The notes below the pieces were generated by a model. The model was not told the DNA's origin, did not search any database, and worked only from the letters and a program-made list of their open reading frames with translations. The translations under genes and the position numbers were made by a program. 64,000 bases of DNA from Oligosphaera ethanolica (lineage in GTDB: Bacteria; Verrucomicrobiota; Lentisphaeria; Oligosphaerales; Oligosphaeraceae): positions 4,996,227 through 5,060,226 of the forward strand of contig NZ_JAUSVL010000001.1 in assembly GCF_030814695.1 (NCBI RefSeq), written 5' to 3'. Positions 57,588-64,000 of this stretch are shown here, one piece after another (the stretch's first letter is position 1; every line of letters starts with the position of its first letter).

Positions 57588-58646
57588 ATGAACAAACAGC
57601 GTTTGGTTGGAGCTTTGGACGGCACTGGTCATGGCTGCGTCATCAGCCAGGATATTCCGGAATTGACGAAGGGCATGGTGCTGGTGAAAGTCCACGCGTC
57701 ACTGATCAGCCCCGGCACGGAACTCTCCGGTGCCAAGACTGCACGACAAGAAGGCAAGACCGATCCCGGCACCCCACACGCCTTTGGCTATCAGAACGCC
57801 GGGGAGGTCCTAGCGGTGCATGACAGCGTCAGCAGATTCAAGGCCGGTGATCGCGTGGCCTGCATGGGCGCGGGCTTCGCCCAACACAGCAATTTTGTCG
57901 TCGTGCCGCAGAATTTGTGCTGTCTGCTGCCGGACAAGGTCAGCTACGAGCAGGGCGCCTACGCTCATCTGACGGTGACCTCCATGCAGGCACTGCGGCG
58001 GGCGACGCCGGCATATGGCGAAAACCTGCTGGTCGTCGGCATGGGCCTGGTCGGCCAGCTGGCCGCCCGGCTGGGACAAATCGCCGGAACCTACGTTATG
58101 GGCTGGGACATGAGCCCATTCCGCCTCAGTGTCGCCCAGCAATGGGGCATTAACGGTGTCACCCAAATCGGTCAGGATGACTTTGAGGCCAAGGCCAAAG
58201 AATTCACCCATGGCGAGGGCTTCGATATGGCCATCATGGCCTTTGGTGGCGACGGCACTAGCGCCCTGGAGCAGGTTACCAAGGTCATGCAACTGAGCCC
58301 CGATGGCCATCGCATGGGCCGTATCGCGCTGGTCGGTGGGCTGAAAACCCAGTGCGCCTGGGGCGCCGGCCTCGGCAATCTTGATCTGCGCTGTAGCGCC
58401 CGTTCGGGCCCGGGTTACCACGACGCCGCCTGGGAACGCGGCGACGTCGATTACCCGGCGGTTTTCATGCGTTGGACCACCCAGACGCATCTCAAACTCG
58501 CTCTGCGCTATATGGCAGAAGGCAAAATCAACGTCGATGCCCTGACGACACACCGGCTGCCCCTCAAGGACATCGACATCGCCGTCACAGCCCACATTGA
58601 ACAGCCCAACGCGACGTTGGGCACCGTGCTCCTCTACGAAGATTGA
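57588..58646 (+). CDS. Zinc-type alcohol dehydrogenase-like (MDR family) oxidoreductase
   Basis: The ATG at 57588 follows AAAAGGAA. The 352-residue product has the MDR layout: KVHASLISPGTELSGAK, HAFGYQNAGEVLAVHD, GDRVACMGAGFAQHSNF and the Rossmann NAD(P)-binding LLVVGMGLVGQLAARLGQIA near residue 147. The structural and catalytic zinc Cys residues of classical alcohol dehydrogenases are mostly absent (the usual Cys after the catalytic start is not seen), as in zinc-free or sorbitol-type relatives. It overlaps the next gene's frame (TTGA at 58643). A sugar- or polyol-linked role is possible; the substrate is unknown. Confidence 0.85.
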   Translation: MNKQRLVGALDGTGHGCVISQDIPELTKGMVLVKVHASLISPGTELSGAKTARQEGKTDPGTPHAFGYQNAGEVLAVHDSVSRFKAGDRVACMGAGFAQHSNFVVVPQNLCCLLPDKVSYEQGAYAHLTVTSMQALRRATPAYGENLLVVGMGLVGQLAARLGQIAGTYVMGWDMSPFRLSVAQQWGINGVTQIGQDDFEAKAKEFTHGEGFDMAIMAFGGDGTSALEQVTKVMQLSPDGHRMGRIALVGGLKTQCAWGAGLGNLDLRCSARSGPGYHDAAWERGDVDYPAVFMRWTTQTHLKLALRYMAEGKINVDALTTHRLPLKDIDIAVTAHIEQPNATLGTVLLYED

Positions 58647-58669
58647 TCACTGACCACGAAAGCGTATTC

Positions 58670-60826
58670 ATGCCGCAAACAGCACCCGACCAAAGCCGTC
58701 ACGATATGGAAATACTGGCACCCGCCGGCAGCCCCGAGGCATTGCAGGCCGCGCTTGCTGCCGGCGCCGACGCCGTGTACTTCGGCCTCAAACGCCTCAA
58801 TGCCCGCCGCGGCGCGGCTAATTTTGCTCCGGAGGACCTCAAGAGCGTGGTAGAGACGATCCACGCCGCTGGCGCCAAGGCCTACCTCACGCTGAATATT
58901 GATCTGGTGCAACGCGAACTCGGCTTGGCTATGCGCACCCTGCAGCTGGCTAGTGCTGCCGGTGTGGATGCCGTGCTGCTGCGCGATCCGGCGCTGTTGG
59001 CGGCGCGCGGGGCCTTCCCAGCGCTCCCTTTTCACTTCAGCACACAAGCGGCGGTAAGCAGCTCGGCCGGCGTTCAGGCGGCCAAGGCGCTAGGAGTCAG
59101 CCGGGTTGTCCTGGCGCGAGAAATGAGCGCCGGCGAGATTGCGGCGGCGGCTGTGCCCGGTGTCGAATTGGAAGTGTTCGTGCAGGGCGCGCTCTGTTTC
59201 TGCTGTTCGGGCCGTTGCTTGCTCTCCAGCTGGGTCGGCGGCCGCAGCGGCAATCGCGGCGCCTGCGCCAGTCCCTGTCGGGTGCCGTGGACAGACCTGG
59301 CTGGCAACGGCGGCTCATGGCTATCCATGCATGACCTTTGTCTGGCCGGCGACCTGGCCGAGCTACGGCGCCTGGGCGTGGCGTCACTAAAAATCGAAGG
59401 GCGCCTGAAAAGTGCCGCGTGGGTCCGTGATGCCGTCACGCTCTACCGGCGGGCTCTGGCAGCGACCGAACATCCCGAGGCTCTGGCAACTGACCTCGAT
59501 CAGGCTGCCCAGTTAGGCGCCTACACCGGCCGCCAAATGACCAACGGCTATTTCACCGGCAGGCGTGACAATCTCACCGGCGACTCCGGCCGAGTCGCCT
59601 CGCGCACGGATACCCCTGCCGCCACCGTTGCTGCCGCCGACGCGGTGGCGTCACCGAATGTCGCCGACGGCGATGACGAGAGCCCGCGCCTGACCTTATC
59701 GCGCGACGATCGCGGCGGCACCCTGTGGGCCATCAGCCACGGCTTTCAAGAACGCTGTTTCCGTATTGCCCCGCAACGCGTAGCAAAGGCCAAACGCGCT
59801 ACGAGCATCGCCGCTGTGCTGGAGCAACTTGCCACCGCCGTGGCGGCCGATGGCGCAACGCTGGCGACCGTGTGCGTGGACAGCGATTTGCCGGAGATAC
59901 TTCTTCCGCGCAGTGCCGGCAATGGCGTGGTCGACGACATCGTCAGCTATCTGCGGTTGATTCGCAAAGAAAGTGACGGCATTGTCCGCGGCGTGTCGCT
60001 GCCGCCAAACTTGCAGACATTGCTCGCGGCGCGTGGCGCGGCGCACCCGGCGAACACGCGGCATCTGGGCGACGGCATCGACTGTATACGGATCAACGCC
60101 GACCAGGCCGATGCCTTTTTGGCGACCAATTCGGACCAGACTGCGCCGCTCCTGCTATGCTGTTCGCCAACAGCCGCCACCACCGTGCCGGAGCTGTTCG
60201 CCAAAATCAGTGCTCGAGCCAATCGCCTAGCGGCGGTTGCCATGCCGGCCGTGCTATATGAAGCCGAACTGCCAGCCTGGCGCGCGTTGTTGCCGCTGCT
60301 GGCGGCAGCGACCGTGCCGGTGGAGGTCAACAGTTGGGACGGCTGGCAACTCGCGAGAGAAGCCGGTTGCGTCATGGAAGCCGGGCCGGGCATGGCGGTG
60401 ATGAACAGCGTCGCGGCACAACAGCTCTGCAACCTTGGCTGCCGCATGGTTACGGCGTCCTGCGAGCTTGACTGCGAACAGATGGAAGAGCTCTGCGGCG
60501 CCATCGCCGTGCCTATGAGTCTAACCGTCTTTGCCCATCTGCCGCTGATGCTCACCCGCGCCGAACTGCCGGCTGGGTACCGGCCCGAAGATCACGTCAT
60601 CCTGCAAGACAAGCGCCAGACAGCGCTCTTGCCGCGCCGAGAGGGCGCACTGACTGTCCTCTACGGCGAAACGCCCCTGGATTGGCGCAGCCTGCGCAAC
60701 CCTAAGATCGCTGCCGCCAGGCTAGTCGCGGACCTGCGTGCCGCGCCAACCTTGCGCTGGCCACAAACTCCCGGCGCCGCCGACGGACCATCCCGTCTCT
60801 TCAATTACGACCGTCGTCTGCGCTAG
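58670..60826 (+). CDS. Peptidase U32 family protein, RlhA-like
   Basis: The ATG at 58670 is used; a TTG at 58643 that overlaps the upstream stop is an alternative. The 718-residue product starts with a TIM-barrel-like domain (MEILAPAGSPEALQAALAAG) and the U32/RlhA signature LEVFVQGALCFCCSGRCLLS with GNRGACASPCRVPW near residues 165-205. These Cys probably bind an Fe-S cluster. The U32 family includes RlhA, which hydroxylates C2501 of 23S rRNA in E. coli, and TrhP-type tRNA enzymes. The long C-terminal region matches the collagenase-associated extension. An rRNA- or tRNA-modification role is more likely than peptidase activity. Confidence 0.85.
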   Translation: MPQTAPDQSRHDMEILAPAGSPEALQAALAAGADAVYFGLKRLNARRGAANFAPEDLKSVVETIHAAGAKAYLTLNIDLVQRELGLAMRTLQLASAAGVDAVLLRDPALLAARGAFPALPFHFSTQAAVSSSAGVQAAKALGVSRVVLAREMSAGEIAAAAVPGVELEVFVQGALCFCCSGRCLLSSWVGGRSGNRGACASPCRVPWTDLAGNGGSWLSMHDLCLAGDLAELRRLGVASLKIEGRLKSAAWVRDAVTLYRRALAATEHPEALATDLDQAAQLGAYTGRQMTNGYFTGRRDNLTGDSGRVASRTDTPAATVAAADAVASPNVADGDDESPRLTLSRDDRGGTLWAISHGFQERCFRIAPQRVAKAKRATSIAAVLEQLATAVAADGATLATVCVDSDLPEILLPRSAGNGVVDDIVSYLRLIRKESDGIVRGVSLPPNLQTLLAARGAAHPANTRHLGDGIDCIRINADQADAFLATNSDQTAPLLLCCSPTAATTVPELFAKISARANRLAAVAMPAVLYEAELPAWRALLPLLAAATVPVEVNSWDGWQLAREAGCVMEAGPGMAVMNSVAAQQLCNLGCRMVTASCELDCEQMEELCGAIAVPMSLTVFAHLPLMLTRAELPAGYRPEDHVILQDKRQTALLPRREGALTVLYGETPLDWRSLRNPKIAAARLVADLRAAPTLRWPQTPGAADGPSRLFNYDRRLR

Positions 60827-61097
60827 CCGCGGCAGTGCCATGTCGCGCAACCGCTCCGGTGAGCGTTTCCTGATTGCACTTAGCCCCGTGGCTATTATGG
60901 TATGCAATTGATTCACGATCACAATTTGACGGGGATGAACTTCCCACAACCCATAGAAAGCCCATGAAAGACGATTTGAGCAGCGACGAACCTCCCGGGG
61001 GCAGTAGACAAACAAGACAGGCAACTCGGCGACTATGTAGGGCGCGCAGGCGATACGCCCCCCGGTATGTGTCTGCACGGCAAGGGAGGACAGGCTG

Positions 61098-62537
61098 ATG
61101 GCGATCATCCTCTCATTTCTGCCAATCCTTCTGGGCATTGTTGTCCTGTTGTTCTTTTCGGCTTTCTTCTCCTCTTCCGAAACGGCCCTGCTGTCGCTGA
61201 AACGCGCGGAGGTCAAGCGCATGGGCAATGGCGGCCGCGCGGAACAGGTCGCCGCAAAACTGCTTAAACGCCCTGAACGACTGCTGGCGACCATCCTGGT
61301 TGGCAACATGTTTGTCAATGTTCTGCTGGCTAGTTTATGCGCGGCGTTGCTGGCGCGGCTACTGGCCATCGGCGGCGGCCCGGCGCAGTTCTGCGAAAGC
61401 GCCGCGGCTCGCTTCGACATGGGGCTGTCGGCTCAGACCCTTGCTGGGGTAGACGAAATCGCCGGTGCCCTCTTGAACGTGATCATCGTGACGCCGCTGC
61501 TGATGATATTCGGTGAGCAGACGCCCAAGGTGATAGCCTACGCCTATGCGCCACAGCTGGCTTGCGCGGCCGCCTATCCCCTACGCTTCCTCGGCGTTGT
61601 GTTGGCGCCGGGTATCTGGTGCCTGCACAGCCTGTCGGTTTTTTTGCTGCGGCTGCTGGGGCATAATTCGGGCAACAGCTGGGAAGCCCTGACCAGCGAC
61701 GAGCTGGTGGCATCCCTCTCCGCTGGCGCGGCCGGTGGCGCCACCAATGAACGCGAACGCGAGCTTCTCCAACGCATCCTGCGCCTCGGCGCCATCGACG
61801 TCAAGGAAATCATGGTGCCCCGCACCGAACTGGTTGCGGTCAGTGACACGATGACGCTGCAGGAAGCCTTTGACAAGGCCCGCGCCAATCGCATTTCCCG
61901 CATGCCAGTCTATCACGGCGATCTTGACGACATCTGGGGCGTACTTTCCTTTGGGGACTATCCGCGCTGGCGCAACCAGCCGGAAATGGCCATGCCCTTG
62001 GGTGATTTCCGCGAACGCATAGGCGTTGCTGACGAACAAGACGCCCAGCTTACCATGTATAGCCCGGTCTACCCCGTGTACATGGTTCCGGAGACCGTCA
62101 AGATCGACCGTCTACTGACCACTATGCGCAAGCGCAGCGCGCAATTCGCGGTGGTCGTCGGTGAATACGGCGGGACATCCGGCATCGTCACCCTCAATGA
62201 TATCCTCGAAGAGGTCATTGGCCGCTATTCGCGCAACGGCTTCAATGAAGACGTGCTACGCGAAAACAACGGCGTGATTCTCGCGGACGGGCGTGCGCAC
62301 TTGCGGGTACTGCAGGAGCGCTTCGGCGATGCTTTCGCCAATGACGAGGGCAGCGCCGACACTATCGGCGGTCTGGTGATGGAGAAACTCGGTCGTCTGC
62401 CGCGGACGGGCGACACCGTGGCTCTGCCAGGCTTCCTGGTGCGAGTGAACCGCATGGCCGGTCGTCGCGTCGGCTCGGTTGCCATCACGGCGATCGCCTT
62501 GCCGGACAGCGAAACCGGCGAAGGAGGGCGCGAATGA
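61098..62537 (+). CDS. CNNM/CorC-type transporter with CBS pair (first copy)
   Basis: This 479-residue protein starts at an ATG behind AGGGAGGA. The DUF21/CNNM membrane domain (residues 1-200) shows ILLGIVVLLFFSAFFSSSET and AEVKRMG. Two CBS domains follow (VPRTELVAVSDTMTLQEAFD near residue 236 and VYPVYMVPETVKIDRLL), then a CorC_HlyC C-terminal domain (GRYSRNGFNEDVL and later). Such proteins are linked to Mg2+ or Co2+ export and were once called hemolysins. The gene overlaps a second family member by ATGA, so the two may form a heteromeric transporter. Confidence 0.9.
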   Translation: MAIILSFLPILLGIVVLLFFSAFFSSSETALLSLKRAEVKRMGNGGRAEQVAAKLLKRPERLLATILVGNMFVNVLLASLCAALLARLLAIGGGPAQFCESAAARFDMGLSAQTLAGVDEIAGALLNVIIVTPLLMIFGEQTPKVIAYAYAPQLACAAAYPLRFLGVVLAPGIWCLHSLSVFLLRLLGHNSGNSWEALTSDELVASLSAGAAGGATNERERELLQRILRLGAIDVKEIMVPRTELVAVSDTMTLQEAFDKARANRISRMPVYHGDLDDIWGVLSFGDYPRWRNQPEMAMPLGDFRERIGVADEQDAQLTMYSPVYPVYMVPETVKIDRLLTTMRKRSAQFAVVVGEYGGTSGIVTLNDILEEVIGRYSRNGFNEDVLRENNGVILADGRAHLRVLQERFGDAFANDEGSADTIGGLVMEKLGRLPRTGDTVALPGFLVRVNRMAGRRVGSVAITAIALPDSETGEGGRE

Positions 62538-63859
62538 CGGCGTTACTCCTCAGTCTGCTTTTTCTGCTGTTGCTGTACGTTCTATCAGCGCTTTTCAGCT
62601 GTATGGAGACGGTCTTCACTTCAGCCAGCTATGCGTGGCTCAAGGAACGGGCCGAGCGCGGCGACCCCTGCGGCGCGCAGGCCTGCCGTCTGATGGACCA
62701 GGCCGGGGCCTTTCTGGGCACGGTGCTCTTTGGCAACAACCTGGTCAACATCACTATCACGACCCTGTTTCGCACCATGTTGGCGCTGGCAATCCTCAAT
62801 GCGGATTTGCTGGCGCTGCTGCCGTCGTCCTTGCGGGTGTGGTCCGGCTGGGAAGACTGGCTGACCACCTTGATTGTGACGCCGACCATGTTGCTCTTTG
62901 GTGAAATGCTGCCCAAGGCCATCGGGCGCAACCACGCCGACAAGCTGGCTCTGGTCCTGGTCCGCCCCCTGACCATCGCCAACCGGCTGTTCAAGCCCTT
63001 TGTGGTCAGCCTTGACTGGATATCCGGCCGGCTGGCGCGCTTCCTAACGGGCCGTGAACTCGAAGTGCACCGCGGCCGGGTCACCAGGGACGACCTGCGC
63101 ATCTTGGCCGAAGTCGCCACCGAGCAGGGTCTGGTGCGCAAAGAGGCCGGTGATATGCTGCAGATGGTCCTGGGGCTGGACACCAAGCCCATCGAGACGG
63201 TGATGGTGCCACTGGTCGATGTGCGTTCTGTACCGCTCACGGCCACGGTCGCCGAGCTGGAAGCACTGGGCGCCCAGACCGGCTTCAGCCGTTTTCCCGT
63301 TTTCGATGGCCGGGTGGACGAGATCGTGGGCATCGTCAGTCTGCGGCAATGCCTCTACGACCAGCCCGTGCGTATGAACGAAAACACCGCCCGCATGGAC
63401 GCCCAGAAAATCACGCCTTACGTGAACCGCAACGTGCTTTTCGTACCGGAGTCCAAGTCGGTGAGCGAGCTGCTCTACGAACTGCGCTACCAGCACATAC
63501 CGATGGCGGTCGTGGTCGATGAACACGGCGGCGTGGTCGGGCTGATCACCGTCGAAGACCTCGTGGCCGAAATCGTCGGCGGCATCCATGACGCCCGCAA
63601 TCAGGAGTCGGTGATGATCCGGGTCGTCAGCCCGCAGCTTTTCGAATGCGATGGCAAGGCCGATATCCGGGACATCGAGGAACATCTGGGCTTCAACATC
63701 GCCAATCAAGGCTTCGAGACTGCTGCTGGACTGGTACTCAAACTAGCCGGGCGCATCCCCAAGGCCGGCGACCGCTTCCCCTACGAAAACTGGTTCATCG
63801 ATGTCTTGGAAGTGCGCCGCCACCGCGTCGTCAAATTGCGTTTTACCAGGAAGAAATAA
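62534..63859 (+). CDS. CNNM/CorC-type transporter with CBS pair (second copy)
   Basis: The ATG overlaps the stop of the first copy. The 441-residue product has a CNNM membrane domain with LLYVLSALFSCMETVFTSAS, ILNADLLALLPSSLR and TPTMLLFGEMLPKAIGRNHA, then a CBS pair (TVMVPLVDVRSVPLTATVAE and PMAVVVDEHGGVVGLITVED) and a CorC_HlyC domain (NIANQGFETAAGLVLKLAGR). The pair of paralogues in tandem is a common arrangement for this family. Divalent metal efflux or homeostasis is the expected role. About 30 bases separate it from a truncated lipoprotein gene. Confidence 0.9.
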   Translation: MTALLLSLLFLLLLYVLSALFSCMETVFTSASYAWLKERAERGDPCGAQACRLMDQAGAFLGTVLFGNNLVNITITTLFRTMLALAILNADLLALLPSSLRVWSGWEDWLTTLIVTPTMLLFGEMLPKAIGRNHADKLALVLVRPLTIANRLFKPFVVSLDWISGRLARFLTGRELEVHRGRVTRDDLRILAEVATEQGLVRKEAGDMLQMVLGLDTKPIETVMVPLVDVRSVPLTATVAELEALGAQTGFSRFPVFDGRVDEIVGIVSLRQCLYDQPVRMNENTARMDAQKITPYVNRNVLFVPESKSVSELLYELRYQHIPMAVVVDEHGGVVGLITVEDLVAEIVGGIHDARNQESVMIRVVSPQLFECDGKADIRDIEEHLGFNIANQGFETAAGLVLKLAGRIPKAGDRFPYENWFIDVLEVRRHRVVKLRFTRKK

Positions 63860-63888
63860 CCTTGGCCGCATGGAAAATGGAGGCCGTG

Positions 63889-64000
63889 ATGACTGACCAG
63901 CGTTATGCCCAAGGCCCGCATTGCCGTAGCCTCTTGCCGCTGTTCGCCCTGCTGCTGTTGCTGCTTGGCGCTGCGTCCTGCCAACGCGACCACACGCTGC
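63889..64000 (+). CDS. Putative lipoprotein (5' end only)
   Basis: An ATG at 63889 sits behind AATGGAGG. The 37 visible codons read MTDQRYAQGPHCRSLLPLFA, then a Leu-rich stretch ending GAASCQRDHTL, a signal peptide with a Cys in a lipobox-like place. The rest lies beyond the window, so no function can be given. Confidence 0.55.
   Translation, partial: MTDQRYAQGPHCRSLLPLFALLLLLLGAASCQRDHTL

Noticed and set aside
60964..61098. 45-codon basic frame that overlaps the start of the first CNNM gene
   Set aside because: No ribosome site or recognisable motif and an Arg-rich translation typical of GC-rich noise; it remains only a remote possibility.
1..64000. tRNA, rRNA and CRISPR arrays
   Set aside because: I looked for cloverleaf-like text, conserved rRNA stretches and regular direct repeats with spacers; the regular repeats found have other explanations.

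Overview
The window is a GC-rich bacterial chromosome segment. Its gene content resembles the PVC group, probably a Lentisphaerae- or Kiritimatiellae-like lineage: several Gfo/Idh/MocA sugar oxidoreductases, a heparinase-like polysaccharide lyase, a CE15-type esterase, a GH2 beta-mannosidase, a GH43-like beta-propeller enzyme, a kinase fused to a formylglycine-enzyme-like domain, and many hairpin repeats. This placement is inferred from gene content, not from a marker gene. No rRNA, tRNA or CRISPR array was recognised.

Layout. 1-3.9 kb (minus): two Gfo/Idh/MocA oxidoreductases around an ABC-F ATPase. 4.2-7.4 kb (plus): DUF58, SpoIIM/DUF95 and RDD membrane genes in one operon. 7.5-19.8 kb (plus): CE15-like esterase, degenerate kinase with receiver, RsuA/RluB pseudouridine synthase, KefB-like antiporter, EF-G paralogue, WrbA, a lipoprotein and a heparinase-like lyase. 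20.0-22.9 kb (plus): five tightly coupled genes, three NifX-like proteins and two MinD-type ATPases with inserted ferredoxin clusters, resembling the Desulfovibrio ORP (orange protein) operon.

22.8-41.5 kb is an accessory island bounded by a perfect 64-bp direct repeat. One copy is the 3' end of the last NifX-like gene. The island carries a type I BREX anti-phage operon on the minus strand: brxA, brxB, brxC, a COG2865-type ATPase/DNA-binding gene, pglX, an OLD-like ATPase with a DUF4276 (possible Toprim) partner, pglZ, an S23 four-helix-bundle gene and brxL. A serine-recombinase remnant lies at the left end. The operon is peppered with small insertions: two S23 genes flanked by inverted arrays of 7-bp units (one nested out of frame inside pglX, which stays open), an S23-less copy of the same architecture, and CCACGAATGGACACGAAT-type or CCACAGATGAACACTGAT-type dispersed repeats at gene junctions. 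The flank at 41.5 kb holds a GATC-rich 100-bp tandem duplication.

41.9-64 kb: GH2 beta-mannosidase, a RuvC-like protein, an L7Ae-like/oxidoreductase fusion, an MNT-HEPN toxin-antitoxin-like pair, a GH43-like enzyme (minus), kinase-FGE fusion (minus), metallophosphatase, glutamine synthetase (minus), RmuC, a zinc-type dehydrogenase, a U32 peptidase/RlhA-like protein, two CNNM/CorC transporters and a truncated lipoprotein. Two related inverted-repeat elements, at 46.3 kb and 51.6 kb, look like MITEs; the larger is a chain of short hairpins.

The strongest leads are the heptad-bounded S23 elements inside the BREX operon, the island's insertion at the 3' end of a NifX-like gene, and the hairpin-chain MITE.
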